Source: Pinibacter aurantiacus
GTDB lineage: Bacteria; Bacteroidota; Bacteroidia; Chitinophagales; Chitinophagaceae
Length of the DNA: 64,000 nucleotides
Assembly (NCBI RefSeq): GCF_019130065.1
Contig: NZ_JAHSPG010000012.1
Span: forward strand, 248,001 to 312,000
Reading direction: 5' to 3'
The number at the start of each line of letters is the position of its first letter. Position 1 is the first letter of the stretch. The position numbers and the translations under genes were made by a program. This document shows positions 8,874 through 17,999 of this stretch, in pieces. The notes beneath the pieces are model-generated. The model was not told where the DNA came from, searched no databases, and saw only the letters and a list, made by a program, of their open reading frames with translations.

Positions 8874-9014
8874 CACACGGATGACACTGATTAGACGGAT
8901 TTGCATTGATCTTTTTAGTAACTGAATAATTGAATAATTGGGTCCGACTAATTGCCGGCATATTGCCATAAGACAAATCAGCGTAAATGAGTCTAATCAG
9001 CGTCATCTGTGTGC
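8874..9014. repeat. Inverted pair of the ACGGATGACACTGATT family
   Basis: The left copy (8874-8913, CACACGGATGACACTGATTA) and inverted right copy (8975-9014, TAATCAGCGTCATCTGTGTG) flank a 60-nt spacer. That spacer also carries a half element of the GAATAATTGAATAA word type. Confidence 0.8.
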
Positions 9015-9047
9015 CAAAAGGAAGCAGCGCCACTAAATTTATTAATC

Positions 9048-9055
9048 TATCTTTG
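9048..9055 (+). promoter_or_regulatory. TAnnTTTG (-7) element
   Basis: TATCTTTG lies 18 nt before the ATG at 9074, implying a very short 5' leader. No clear -33 element is seen. Confidence 0.45.
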
Positions 9056-9073
9056 ACGCTATCAAATGTTATC

Positions 9074-9802
9074 ATGAGTACAGCAACAAGAGGTAAAATC
9101 AGTTTTATTCAGCACGACAAACAATATGCTACGATCGAATATATGGTGAATGGAAAGAAGAAATCCATTAATGGCATTGTATCGGAGTTTGAGCAAAAAA
9201 AGTTGAAAGAACTAAAGCTTATTAAAAAAATCCATCACTTTCATGTGGGCGACGAAGTGAATTTTGTAATTGATAAATCTCCGCGCGGCGACAAAATGGT
9301 CGCGACAAAAATTCAGTACATCACCAATAACGAGTTGGCCAATATCCTTTACAAAGCATCACTCGACAATAAATTAGTGGGGTATTTGAAAGAAGTAGAC
9401 GGCAAACTCTTTATAAAAGAAACGAGCACCCATTTTTTCTTTCCGCTTGTTCTTTCTCCATGGGAACGTGAACCATCTTCGCAATTCGTAAACGAGCACA
9501 TATTATTTTCTTTGGACAATATCGACAATCCTGAAAAAGTTACTGCGCGCTTGTTTAAACCACATTACATTCCCGAGTTTAAAATAGCTCAGCAACTTTA
9601 CAAGAACAAGGCGGTTATTGAAGCACCTGTGTTTAAGGTAACGCAACATGGTGTTTATGTAAATATCGTTGGAGAAAATATCCAGGGCAAACTGCCTGTC
9701 GCTGAAGGCGATGAAAGCCAAACGCCAAGCGAAGGTGACAAAATAAAAGTGCGCATAAGCTATTTAAGCCCGATGCGCATTGTGCTGGAAAGACTGAGTT
9801 AA
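9074..9802 (+). CDS. Conserved protein with cold-shock/S1-like OB domains
   Basis: A 242-residue basic protein from ATG 9074 (MSTATRGKISFIQ). A longer frame back to 8987 runs through the repeat and is rejected. Residues 1-80 look like a cold-shock-type OB fold (RGKISFIQHDKQYATIEYMV and VGDEVNFVIDKSPRGDKMVA). The C-terminal 75 residues look like an S1-type OB fold (APVFKVTQHGVYVNIVGENIQGKLPVA and GDKIKVRISYL). Such OB pairs usually bind RNA or single-stranded DNA. No named family is recognised and the role is inferred from fold signatures only. Confidence 0.65.
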   Translation: MSTATRGKISFIQHDKQYATIEYMVNGKKKSINGIVSEFEQKKLKELKLIKKIHHFHVGDEVNFVIDKSPRGDKMVATKIQYITNNELANILYKASLDNKLVGYLKEVDGKLFIKETSTHFFFPLVLSPWEREPSSQFVNEHILFSLDNIDNPEKVTARLFKPHYIPEFKIAQQLYKNKAVIEAPVFKVTQHGVYVNIVGENIQGKLPVAEGDESQTPSEGDKIKVRISYLSPMRIVLERLS

Positions 9803-9805
9803 AAA

Positions 9806-9852
9806 TGGAACGCAGATTTTCATGATTGTCATGATTTGCCAAGATTTTTTGA
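9806..9852. repeat. AACGCAGATTTTCATGATT-type dispersed repeat
   Basis: Starts GGAACGCAGATTTTCATGAT and continues TGTCATGATTTGCCAAGATT. Near-identical copies occur at 32950-32998, and degenerate or inverted copies at 28630-28715 and 56770-56822. Confidence 0.8.
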
Positions 9853-9893
9853 TCTAAAAACAAAAATCATCAACGATGTTAAAAACGAACGCT

Positions 9894-9940
9894 CTGCGAG
9901 GCTAGTAGCCTCGCAGCTTTATTCTGTTGCCTTTGGCAAC
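9894..9940. repeat. Left REP: two-hairpin unit flanking the RAYT
   Basis: Hairpin 1 is CTGCGAGGC-TAGTA-GCCTCGCAG (9894-9916). Hairpin 2 is GTTGCC-TTT-GGCAAC (9926-9940). It ends 1 nt before the transposase stop codon. Its reverse complement matches the unit on the other side of the gene. Confidence 0.9.
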
Positions 9941-9941
9941 T

Positions 9942-10496
9942 TCAATTCAGCAAATCCACTTCTATTAACCCTCCTTTTCCCTCATAGTTGGAGGCACTAC
10001 TATACAAGTAATCAGAAGCATTCTGCACAATACCAGCCCTTATCGGATTATTATGAATGTAGTTAAGTTTGGTCTTCATAAAATCGACACTGTGTATTAT
10101 TTCAGGATGGTTGTTGCCCGACCACAATTTATACTTATCGTTCGCGTTGGTTCTTTTTCCAAAGAACTCAAACATGTATAACAACCACTCACGCCTGCTT
10201 TCGACCTCTCCTTTATCTGCGATTGACCTCAAAATTTCTTTGCTGGTAAATGTTTTGAAATCACGCATAACATCGCTAAGCGATTTTTCTGTAGCCGTCC
10301 AAATGACATGAACATGATTTGACATGATCACGTAAGCGTGTAGCCGTAGCCCCTTTTTGGCGATGCAAAATTTAAAACTTTCCAGAATAATATCACGATA
10401 GCGTTGTCGCGAAAAAATATCTATCCAGCCTTCAACTGTAAATGTGAGAAAGTGAGTTGCGAATTGATCCCGAATTCTAAATCCTTCCGTAAACAT
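9942..10496 (-). CDS. REP-associated tyrosine transposase (RAYT, IS200-like Y1 HUH)
   Basis: A 184-residue single-strand transposase of the Y1_Tnp superfamily. The HUH metal-binding motif is His61-Val-His63 in MSNHVHVIW, and the catalytic tyrosine is Tyr146 in KLNYIHNNP, followed by the typical RAGIV and YSSA-NY segments. Such proteins cleave and join single-stranded DNA at folded hairpins; the RAYT branch is a single-copy, domesticated group that moves short REP palindromes rather than itself. The inverted two-hairpin units on both sides (9894-9940 and 10530-10576) and another pair at 51481-51580 fit this. The gene looks intact. Confidence 0.93.
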   Translation of the reverse strand: MFTEGFRIRDQFATHFLTFTVEGWIDIFSRQRYRDIILESFKFCIAKKGLRLHAYVIMSNHVHVIWTATEKSLSDVMRDFKTFTSKEILRSIADKGEVESRREWLLYMFEFFGKRTNANDKYKLWSGNNHPEIIHSVDFMKTKLNYIHNNPIRAGIVQNASDYLYSSASNYEGKGGLIEVDLLN

Positions 10497-10529
10497 GTTT
10501 TTATAAGGTATAAGGTGTTAAAATATTTT

Positions 10530-10576
10530 GCCGCCAAAGGCGACAAAATAAAGCTGCAAGGCTAAAAGCCTTGCAG
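10530..10576. repeat. Right REP: inverted two-hairpin unit flanking the RAYT
   Basis: GCCGCC-AAA-GGCGAC (10530-10544) and the perfect 10-bp hairpin CTGCAAGGCT-AAA-AGCCTTGCAG (10554-10576). Read on the minus strand, hairpin order and linker (CAGCTTTATT) match the left unit. Confidence 0.9.
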
Positions 10577-10619
10577 AGCACCTAATAGACTTGATTACAG
10601 GATCGCTGGGTTGCAGCTT

Positions 10620-11042
10620 CTAAAAATTCTTCCTATCATCCTCACTCACCATCGCTTTCACCGCTGCTTTTGCATCCCTTGTATTCTTTTGCACCGCAAT
10701 GGCGCCAAATACACTAAGCAAGAATGCAAACGCATAAAAACCTTTCTCGCTTGGAAGTAGTGTCGCATTCCACAAACCAACGATCAACAGGACCATCGTC
10801 AGTAGAATCGAGAACCAGCTTAACCCGTAATAAATTTCTGTAACAGGAATATTTTCTAATTTATCGCGTACACATTTTTGGACAGACACCGCGGAGAACA
10901 ATGCATACATTAGAACAGTGAAGTAATAGCCTTTTTCATTTAACTGCATGCCGGAGTTCCATAAGCCAATATTAAAACCCAGCACACCAATAAACAAAGC
11001 AACCCATGAGGCTGCTACAAACGCCATAGACGGTTTTTGCAT
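10620..11042 (-). CDS. yiaA: YiaA/YiaB-family inner membrane protein
   Basis: A 140-residue membrane protein made of two repeated YiaAB units. Each has two transmembrane helices: unit 1 has [21 protein letters not shown] and [22 protein letters not shown], and unit 2 has [20 protein letters not shown] and [22 protein letters not shown]. The duplicated (S/N)EKG-Y-F motif and terminal VQK-x-RD strongly indicate this family. Its biochemical role is not established. It is monocistronic, with 172 bp to the next gene. Confidence 0.9.
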   Translation of the reverse strand: MQKPSMAFVAASWVALFIGVLGFNIGLWNSGMQLNEKGYYFTVLMYALFSAVSVQKCVRDKLENIPVTEIYYGLSWFSILLTMVLLIVGLWNATLLPSEKGFYAFAFLLSVFGAIAVQKNTRDAKAAVKAMVSEDDRKNF

Positions 11043-11215
11043 AAACGTAATTTAGGTTAGGAATTTACCGATGGCTCAAACAATATAGATCAATTTCAAC
11101 TTCGTCTCATTGTTCTACCTGTTTAATTCATCGGCATTGTAAAACCGGAATAAAAATATGGGAACGGCCGATATGATGTACAAACGAGAATCTAAATTAA
11201 CGTTTCGTGTAACAA

Positions 11216-12139
11216 CTATTTTCTTTGCAATAAAGCTATTCTTTTAGCAAGTTCTTGTGTGGAAATATCGTATTGATAAATGCCTGCATGTTCGCCTTCA
11301 CCTGTTATAAAATAACTTTTACCATCAGGCGAAAAACAAATAGCCTCTTCTTGTCCGTGTTGTGTATATGATAATTCAAGCGGTGTGCGTTGCATTGTTT
11401 TGTAAATGGATTCTTCGCCTTGCCTCTGCCAATAATAAACCTTTTTCATGCTTTTAAGCATTACTTGTTTGCCATCTCTTGAAATGCTTCCGGAAACGAT
11501 CCATTTTTCTTTTTTCTTTCCATCAAAATACAATTTGCAAACTTCGCGCAGCATGTATGTTTTTTTATCGTTTAGATTAAGTGGTGCAGTGTACACAATA
11601 ACTGAATCCTGTCTCTTGGAAACGATATACAACAACCTTTCTGTGGGATCAATCATAATGGTCTCTGCATCCTGTGCTCCATCTGGATAAGTGAGTGTAA
11701 ACATTTGCGAACCGACTGTTTTCTCAACTCCCAAATCTGCATCTGGCTCTTCCATTCTGAAAATGCGGACCTCTGATCTTCTTGCAGCATTGTCGCCAAT
11801 ATCTGCGAGGTAAATATATTCTTTGCCTTTATCTGGCCCCGAACCAATCGAAATGTCTTCGCAATCATTCACACCGGAAAACGAAATTTCATCACCCTTG
11901 AAATAATAGGTCCCCTTCAATTCCCCTTTTTCATTCACCGCAAAAAAGCGGCTTGTGTCGCCACTGTCATTGTGAACATAAAACGTATTTGAATGAACTC
12001 TTGATGCGGCCATTCCCGAGACCTCTCTTAATGCGGTATTCACGTATTTTCCGGTCATGAATCCGCCATCTTCCTGCGCATTGGTTTTGACAGCGAAAAA
12101 TGAGATCGCAATAAATAGTATCGGAAATTTTATAGACAT
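11216..12139 (-). CDS. Secreted beta-propeller-like protein of unknown function
   Basis: A 307-residue protein with a signal peptide (MSIKFPILFIAISFFAVKTNAQ). Repeated strand-turn segments such as SGMAASRVHSNTFYVHNDSG, YIYLADIGDNAARR, AQDAETIMIDPTERLLYIVSK and QEEAICFSPDGKSYFITGEG resemble blades of a propeller of the esterase-like or SMP30-like type. DIGDNAARR and DAETI recur in uncharacterised Bacteroidota secreted proteins. No catalytic residues can be assigned. The mRNA has an 11-bp inverted repeat whose second arm covers part of the start codon. Confidence 0.7.
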   Translation of the reverse strand: MSIKFPILFIAISFFAVKTNAQEDGGFMTGKYVNTALREVSGMAASRVHSNTFYVHNDSGDTSRFFAVNEKGELKGTYYFKGDEISFSGVNDCEDISIGSGPDKGKEYIYLADIGDNAARRSEVRIFRMEEPDADLGVEKTVGSQMFTLTYPDGAQDAETIMIDPTERLLYIVSKRQDSVIVYTAPLNLNDKKTYMLREVCKLYFDGKKKEKWIVSGSISRDGKQVMLKSMKKVYYWQRQGEESIYKTMQRTPLELSYTQHGQEEAICFSPDGKSYFITGEGEHAGIYQYDISTQELAKRIALLQRK

Positions 12140-12194
12140 ACTTTCAGTATTACATCAATTAATGTTCCCTGGGGAATTGAAGCACTGAAAGTAT
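12138..12194 (-). promoter_or_regulatory. Possible start-codon-sequestering hairpin
   Basis: On the minus strand ATACTTTCAGT (12194-12184) and ACTGAAAGTAT (12148-12138) are perfect complements 35 nt apart. The second arm contains the presumed ribosome-binding purines and the A and T of the ATG of the propeller-like gene. Confidence 0.45.
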
Positions 12195-12256
12195 TTGTGG
12201 TACGTTATTTAAATATTTCAGCACCAATAAATTTGGGTTAACTATTGGGGCTGGTT

Positions 12257-12328
12257 GAAAAGTCAAAATTCAAAAAGTCCTCCCATCGGAGTATCCCCTT
12301 TTTGAATTCTTACTTTTGAATTTTAATT
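12257..12328. repeat. Inverted word-repeat element, CAAAATTCAAAAAG type
   Basis: The left arm is 12257-12280 and the right arm 12298-12328 (TTTTTGAATTCTTACTTTTG). It is adjacent to the amine oxidase stop at 12340. Confidence 0.75.
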
Positions 12329-12339
12329 TCCTTTAATAA

Positions 12340-13599
12340 CTACGATTGAAGTATTTTCCGGGCGGTTTCCTGACCATTTGCCAACGCCGCTTCTACGGTG
12401 CCGGGAGCGCTGCCTTCATATAACGCTTCACCTGCAAAAAAGATCGTGTTGTCAACAGGCATTTTTAATAATTTTCTCGCGGTCTTGCTTTGCAATGTGC
12501 CATAGCTGTAGCCCCCCATAATCCACTCTTCTTTTGCCCAGTGTATTGCTGTTGACGCAACAAGTATGGTTCGCAATTTTTCCTTGTCGATGCCATAAAT
12601 GTTAGACAGTGATTGAAGTCCCATATCTATGATCTCTTCCTCCGAAACTGTAATAAGTGGCATTACTTCCGGACCACCGAGCCAGCCGGTTAGCAGGTAA
12701 TTTTCTTTGTCAGACTGCGTCCACCACGTTGGTATATTTTGATCGCTCACCACAAAGCCCGTGTTCTTTTCGTGCTCATGCCAGAATGGCTCTTCAAACT
12801 GTAAGAAAACTTTGATCACTGACCCAAAACCAATTTTCGACAAATCGCTCAAATACCCGTCCAATGCCGGGTCGAACTTTATTTTTACATCTTGCAACAC
12901 ACGAGGTGACACCGTAACAACAAGTTTGTTTCCCACAAATTGTTGCCCGTCAGCCGTAAAAACAGTTACCTTATCCTCTATCCATTTCACTTCATTTACT
13001 GCTGCGTTATGATGTATTTCCCCTCTGTATTTTTCAATTAAATGATGCAAATGTTCTGCAAGTTTTCGGTAGCCCCCTACTATTCTGTATTGCTGGCCAT
13101 GCTCATTTTCCCACTCTTCTTTCAGGGCGAAAACACTGGCCTGGGTTATGTCTGCCAAATCAAACCCTTCGGCAAAATCCTGTATGATAAATCGCAACTC
13201 CATGTGTTGGTCGTCGCTATAGTGTTCCTGAAGAAATGCAGCCAGCGTCATATCCTCTTTTAGACTACCCATCTTCTGTATAATGCCATCCCAGTCAGGG
13301 ATCATTTCACCCTGGGTGTTCCATTTTCCTTTACGGTTATTAAGCATTTTCCCTTTCACCGGCTTGTACGCGATGCCAGCTTCTTTTAAGAGCGACAGTG
13401 TAAGAGGCAGTTCTCCATGTACAAACTCCGCCCCCAGTTCAAGCGGTTGCTCAAAGCCGTCACAAACCGCCGTATACATCCTTCCTCCTATGCGTTCAGA
13501 TGCCTCCAGCACAATTACCTTTTGCCCGGCCTTTGCAAGCTCATACGCGGCCATTAAACCGGAAGCCCCTGCTCCAATAATGATTATCTGTTGGTTCAT
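12340..13599 (-). CDS. Flavin-containing amine oxidase (MAO-like)
   Basis: A 419-residue FAD enzyme of the monoamine/polyamine oxidase family. The N-terminus has IIIGAGASGLMAAYELAKAG and ASERIGGRM (FAD ADP moiety and GGR loop). The substrate-side RIVGGYRKLAEHL and the C-terminal FFAGEALYEGSAPGTVEAAL motif complete the FAD site. It lacks an N-terminal signal peptide and is probably cytoplasmic. The substrate could be a primary amine, polyamine or aromatic amino acid; the sequence does not decide. It is divergent from the S1/P1 nuclease gene across a repeat-containing spacer. Confidence 0.88.
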   Translation of the reverse strand: MNQQIIIIGAGASGLMAAYELAKAGQKVIVLEASERIGGRMYTAVCDGFEQPLELGAEFVHGELPLTLSLLKEAGIAYKPVKGKMLNNRKGKWNTQGEMIPDWDGIIQKMGSLKEDMTLAAFLQEHYSDDQHMELRFIIQDFAEGFDLADITQASVFALKEEWENEHGQQYRIVGGYRKLAEHLHHLIEKYRGEIHHNAAVNEVKWIEDKVTVFTADGQQFVGNKLVVTVSPRVLQDVKIKFDPALDGYLSDLSKIGFGSVIKVFLQFEEPFWHEHEKNTGFVVSDQNIPTWWTQSDKENYLLTGWLGGPEVMPLITVSEEEIIDMGLQSLSNIYGIDKEKLRTILVASTAIHWAKEEWIMGGYSYGTLQSKTARKLLKMPVDNTIFFAGEALYEGSAPGTVEAALANGQETARKILQS

Positions 13600-13607
13600 G
13601 ACATTCT

Positions 13608-13741
13608 AGTTGAGAGTTGAGAATGGAGAGTTGAGAGTTATCGTTTCTTCTGGAGATGAGCCTTCTAAGGAATATTTCTTCCCCAAAGACGTATCAAATT
13701 TTTTAAATTAACTCTCAACTCTCCCTTCTCCACTCTCCACT
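13608..13741. repeat. Inverted word-repeat element, GAGAGTT type
   Basis: The left arm is 13608-13639 and the right arm 13710-13741. It is one of few copies located between two divergent starts rather than at a stop codon. Confidence 0.85.
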
Positions 13742-13854
13742 AAAATAATACGGTTTAACTAGCCAATTTGTTCACAAACGCCAGTTAACAAAAACTTCTT
13801 TTATAGTTAATTTCTTTACATGAAATTTGCCACTTATTATTTAAAATATACAAC

Positions 13855-14658
13855 ATGAAGAAATTCTCCTTTCCCGGTTTGAAAATCTGCTTGCTGATGG
13901 TGGCAATTTTTGCCTTTCAATACACTTTTGCCTGGGGCGTAACAGGTCACCGAGTGGTGGCAGAAATTGCCCAGCGCCATTTATCCAAAAAAGCGAAAAA
14001 TGAAATAAAGAAGTTGATTGGCAACCAAAGCCTTGCTTATTGGGCAAACTGGGCGGACTTTATAAAATCCGACACTACGCACGCCTATGATCAAATTTCC
14101 AAATGGCACTATGTAGACTTGCCGGGAAATATCGAAAAAGACTCTTTTGTTAATACTATTCACCGCATGCCGGGAGAAAACCTGTACACACAAATTCAGG
14201 CGATGCAACACGAATTAAGCGACAAAGGTTTGCCGATCGAAAAAAGAAGAATGGCGCTTATTATGTTGGTCCATTTGGTTGGAGATCTTCACCAGCCTTT
14301 GCACGTGGGAAGAGATGAGGACCAGGGTGGAAATAAGATCTCGGTTTTCTGGTTCAATGAAAAAACAAACCTGCATTCTGTTTGGGATACCAAACTGGTA
14401 GATTTTTCTCAATACAGCTATACCGAATATGCATCTGCACTTGATGTGACGGCGAAAGATTCGATCAATGCTTATACCAGCACTTCTTTAGATGACTGGT
14501 TCTTCGAATCGCATATATTGTCTGACAAAGTATATGCACAATCTCCTGCAGAATCTAAACTCAGCTACAAATACAATTACATCTTCCAGAAAGATCTCGA
14601 TGACCAGCTATTAAAGGGGGGATTGAGATTGGCTAAACTGATCAACGATTCTTTTTAA
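13855..14658 (+). CDS. Secreted S1/P1-type zinc nuclease
   Basis: A 267-residue precursor. Signal peptidase cleavage after FQYTFA would leave Trp as the mature N-terminus, as required in this family because that residue's amino group and carbonyl bind zinc (WGVTGHRV). Further ligands are in ANWADFIK, HLVGDLHQPLHVGRDEDQGG and NLHSVWDTKL (His and Asp residues of the trinuclear zinc site). S1/P1 enzymes cut single-stranded DNA and RNA and remove 3'-phosphates. The protein probably acts in the periplasm or outside the cell in nucleic-acid or phosphate scavenging. Confidence 0.95.
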   Translation: MKKFSFPGLKICLLMVAIFAFQYTFAWGVTGHRVVAEIAQRHLSKKAKNEIKKLIGNQSLAYWANWADFIKSDTTHAYDQISKWHYVDLPGNIEKDSFVNTIHRMPGENLYTQIQAMQHELSDKGLPIEKRRMALIMLVHLVGDLHQPLHVGRDEDQGGNKISVFWFNEKTNLHSVWDTKLVDFSQYSYTEYASALDVTAKDSINAYTSTSLDDWFFESHILSDKVYAQSPAESKLSYKYNYIFQKDLDDQLLKGGLRLAKLINDSF

Positions 14659-14723
14659 TTGAAAATTGAAAATTCAGGAAGAACGTTTACTAACCCTCTT
14701 ACCCAAATAACACAACTCTATTA

Positions 14724-16748
14724 ATGAAAAAATCGGCACTATTCTTTGCAACAGCGATTCTGCTGGGCGCATGTAACAACGCTCCCGAAAAGGGCGCTAA
14801 TAAAGCGTTTACTGATATACAAGGAATCGATTCAACAGTAAAACCCGGCGACAATTTTTTCAGGTATGTAAATGGCAGGTGGTATGACACAGCACAAATA
14901 CCAGGTTCACAAACCGGTGTAGGTGCGTACATGTTTATGAATTACCCACAGCGATTACGCCTGCAGGCAATATTGGACGATGCCTCAAAAGCTAAAAACA
15001 CACCCGGAAGTATTGAACAAAAAGTGGGTGATTTTTATGCGTCGGGTATGGATACAATCACCATCAATAAAAGAGGTTTTGATCCTATCAAGCCAGTGCT
15101 CGCACGTATAGACAGCATCAGCAATGTACCTGCTTTAATGAAGTTTATTGCTGACGAAATACAAGTTAACAATGTTTCTATTGTCGCGTTTAGTGTAGCG
15201 CCCGATAATAAAAACAGCAGTATGAATATTGCGCATGTTTCGCAGGCTGGCATTGGCTTGCCTGAGCGTGACTATTATTTCAAAACAGATGCATCAAGTG
15301 CAGGCATACAGGCAGCATACAAAAAATACCTGGCTACTTTGTTTGAACTTACCGGAAGCGATACTGCAACTGCTACTAAAAATGCAGGGCTTGCCTACGG
15401 TATAGAAAAACAATTAGCATCATCACACAGAACGAATATTGAGCTTAGGGATATAAATGCCAACTATAATAAAATGTCCGTTGCAGATCTGGCAAAAAAA
15501 CATCCTAATATTGGCTGGGTTAGTCTATTGAGCAACGTTGGAGCCAAAACAGATTCGCTAGATCTGGCGCAACCTCCGTACTACAACAAACTCAATACAT
15601 TACTAAAATCCATCTCGATTAACGATTGGAAAGTTTACCTGAAAGCATATTCTATCAACAGCTCTGCCGGCGTATTAAGCAAACCGTTTGTTGATGCTGC
15701 TTTTGAGTTTAATAAAGTGCTATCGGGGCAGGCTGTGCAAAAATCACGTGGTGAAATAATAGCCAGCGCAGTAGATCAATCACTTGGAGAAGCACTGGCT
15801 CAGTTGTATGTAAAAAAATATTTTACGGAGAATGCAAAGAAACACATGCTTGAATTGGTGAATAATCTTCAAAAAGCATTCGAAGCCAGGATAAGTAAAC
15901 TTGACTGGATGAGTGACAGTACAAAGCAAAAAGCGAGAGAAAAATTATATGCTATAACAAAGAAAATTGGCTACCCGGACAAATGGAAAGACTACAGCGA
16001 CGTAAAAATTGTTCGCGATAAATATTTTGAAAACGTTGTTTCAGCTGCCGCTCACAATTATCAATACGAATTGGCCAAATTGAATAAGCCTGTTGACAAA
16101 ACTGAATGGTTCACCACTCCGCCAACGGTTACAGCTTACTACAATCCGTTCGCAAACGAGATCGTGTTTCCCGCGGGCATTTTGCAAACTCCTTACTTTG
16201 ACGAGGCTGCGGATGATGCACTCAATTATGGAGGCATTGGTATGGTAATTGGTCATGAAATGACGCATGCCTTTGACGATCAGGGTGCACAATTCGATAA
16301 GAACGGCAACGTAGCAAACTGGTGGACGAAAGATGACTACACAAAGTTCAAGGCTAAAACACAGCAGGTAATTGACCTTTACAGTTCATTTACCGTACTG
16401 GACTCTCTGCATATAAAAGGTGCTTTAACGGTTGGAGAAAACACTGCGGATGTGGGCGGTGTAGCCATTGCATACGACGCATTTAAATTAACGAAGGAAG
16501 GGCAAGATACTGCAAGGATAGGTGGCTTTACTCCTGACCAGCGATTTTTCCTGTCTGTTGCTCGCATCTGGCGGGTGAAGATGAAAGATGAATTTCTCCG
16601 TTTATGGATCAACAACAACCCGCATTCAGCACCCATGTGGCGCGTAAACGGACCACTAATGAACTCTACACATTTTTATGATGCTTTCAATGTGCAACCA
16701 GAAGACAAAATGTATGTGGCAGATTCTGCGAGGCTGAAAATTTGGTAG
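14724..16748 (+). CDS. M13-family zinc metallopeptidase lipoprotein (neprilysin/PepO-like)
   Basis: A 674-residue lipoprotein: the signal peptide ends in the lipobox LLGAC, so the enzyme is membrane-anchored outside the cytoplasm. The N-terminal M13 domain starts at GIDSTVKPGDNFFRYVNGRW. The catalytic core has TAYYNPFANEIVFPAGILQ, His511-Glu512-x-x-His515 in VIGHEMTHAFDDQG, and Glu572-x3-Asp576 in GENTADVGG, which supply the zinc ligands and stabilising Asp. The C-terminus carries NGPLMN and the short hydrophobic end RLKIW. M13 enzymes cleave oligopeptides. It lies 65 bp after the nuclease gene in the same direction. Confidence 0.96.
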   Translation: MKKSALFFATAILLGACNNAPEKGANKAFTDIQGIDSTVKPGDNFFRYVNGRWYDTAQIPGSQTGVGAYMFMNYPQRLRLQAILDDASKAKNTPGSIEQKVGDFYASGMDTITINKRGFDPIKPVLARIDSISNVPALMKFIADEIQVNNVSIVAFSVAPDNKNSSMNIAHVSQAGIGLPERDYYFKTDASSAGIQAAYKKYLATLFELTGSDTATATKNAGLAYGIEKQLASSHRTNIELRDINANYNKMSVADLAKKHPNIGWVSLLSNVGAKTDSLDLAQPPYYNKLNTLLKSISINDWKVYLKAYSINSSAGVLSKPFVDAAFEFNKVLSGQAVQKSRGEIIASAVDQSLGEALAQLYVKKYFTENAKKHMLELVNNLQKAFEARISKLDWMSDSTKQKAREKLYAITKKIGYPDKWKDYSDVKIVRDKYFENVVSAAAHNYQYELAKLNKPVDKTEWFTTPPTVTAYYNPFANEIVFPAGILQTPYFDEAADDALNYGGIGMVIGHEMTHAFDDQGAQFDKNGNVANWWTKDDYTKFKAKTQQVIDLYSSFTVLDSLHIKGALTVGENTADVGGVAIAYDAFKLTKEGQDTARIGGFTPDQRFFLSVARIWRVKMKDEFLRLWINNNPHSAPMWRVNGPLMNSTHFYDAFNVQPEDKMYVADSARLKIW

Positions 16749-16755
16749 GGCATTA

Positions 16756-16848
16756 ATTGAAAATTGAAAGTTGAAAATTGAAAATGATGGAATCAAACAG
16801 GTTGATTAACCTTTGGCATTTTCAATTTTCAACTTTCAATTTTCAACT
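16756..16848. repeat. Inverted word-repeat element, GAAAATT type
   Basis: The left arm is 16756-16786 (TTGAAAATTGAAAGTTG words) and the right arm 16817-16848. It fills the gap between the convergent M13 and hisB stop codons and touches the hisB stop. Confidence 0.9.
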
Positions 16849-16849
16849 C

Positions 16850-17992
16850 CTAAAGCACTCCTTTCGTGCTTGGCAAATAATTGCTCAGCGGATCGCGTTT
16901 AACGGCCATTTTTATTGCTTTTGCGAAGGCTTTAAAGATGGCTTCTATTTTATGGTGTTCGTTATCTCCTTTGCATTCGATATTCAGGTTGCATTTGGCA
17001 GCATCGCTGAATGATTTGAAGAAATGAAAGAACATTTCCGTTGGCATCTCACCTATTTTTTCCCTCTTGAATTCTGCATTCCAAACGAGCCAGTTTCTTC
17101 CGCCAAAATCAATCAGAACCTTGGCTTCAGCTTCATCCATTGGTAACGCAAAGCCATATCTTTCCATGCCACGTTTGTCGGTAAGTGCTTGAGCAAATGC
17201 TTCTCCAAGCGCTATGCCGGTATCTTCTATTGTGTGGTGCTCATCAATATGCAGATCACCTTTTGTAGCAATAGTGAGATCCATTTTCCCGTGTCTCGCG
17301 ATTTGATCAAGCATGTGATCAAAGAAACCAAGACCTGTAGAAATATTTGCTTTACCGCTTCCGTCAAGGTTTACTTCCACGTGAATCTTTGTCTCACTGG
17401 TATTGCGATCGTGTGTAACAACACGCTGACCAAGTTTTAAAAACTCATAGATCTTGCTCCAGTCGGTAGATTCCAACGCAACAGTTGTTTTGCGAAGGTC
17501 TTCCACTTTATCATTTATTTCAGCTCCACCCAAGGTTGCATCTTCATTCAGCCAGATCGCTTTGCAGCCAAGGTTTTTAGCCAGTTGCACATCAGTTATT
17601 CTATCACCTATTACAAATGAATTGGCAATGTCGTAAGCAGGATTGTTCAAATATTCTGTCAGCATTCCTGTGCCCGGTTTGCGCGTTGGCGCATTGTCAG
17701 CAGGAAATGTCTTGTCGATGTGCACTTTCGAGAAATGAATGCCTTCTCCTTCTAAACTTTTCATTACTAAATTATGCAGCGGCCAGAAGGTATCTTCGGG
17801 AAATGCCGGGGTTCCCAAACCATCCTGGTTGGTTACCATTACCAGTTCGTAGTCCAACTCACGGGCAATGCGTCCCATGAATTCAAACATCTTCGGATAA
17901 AAAGTGAGTTTGTCAAACGAATCAAGCTGATAAGTAGGCGGTGCCTCGTTTATAAGCGTTCCATCACGATCGATAAAGAGAATAGGCTTCAT
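16850..17992 (-). CDS. hisB: Bifunctional histidinol-phosphatase / imidazoleglycerol-phosphate dehydratase
   Basis: A 380-residue fusion catalysing two steps of histidine synthesis. The N-terminal HAD-type histidinol-phosphatase domain (residues 1 to about 165) opens [14 protein letters not shown] with Asp8 and Asp10. The C-terminal imidazoleglycerol-phosphate dehydratase domain (about 190-380) carries the metal-binding [12 protein letters not shown] and [16 protein letters not shown] repeats. It is the last gene of the his cluster in this window and is separated from hisC by a sugar dehydrogenase and a cytochrome c gene on the same strand. Confidence 0.97.
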   Translation of the reverse strand: MKPILFIDRDGTLINEAPPTYQLDSFDKLTFYPKMFEFMGRIARELDYELVMVTNQDGLGTPAFPEDTFWPLHNLVMKSLEGEGIHFSKVHIDKTFPADNAPTRKPGTGMLTEYLNNPAYDIANSFVIGDRITDVQLAKNLGCKAIWLNEDATLGGAEINDKVEDLRKTTVALESTDWSKIYEFLKLGQRVVTHDRNTSETKIHVEVNLDGSGKANISTGLGFFDHMLDQIARHGKMDLTIATKGDLHIDEHHTIEDTGIALGEAFAQALTDKRGMERYGFALPMDEAEAKVLIDFGGRNWLVWNAEFKREKIGEMPTEMFFHFFKSFSDAAKCNLNIECKGDNEHHKIEAIFKAFAKAIKMAVKRDPLSNYLPSTKGVL

Positions 17993-17999
17993 GGAGAGA

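Noticed and set aside
8987-9073. Extension of the OB-fold protein
   Set aside because: It overlaps the inverted ACGGATGACACTGATT repeat and the -7 element.
10069-10311. Plus-strand frame opposite the RAYT
   Set aside because: It is antisense to conserved transposase codons.
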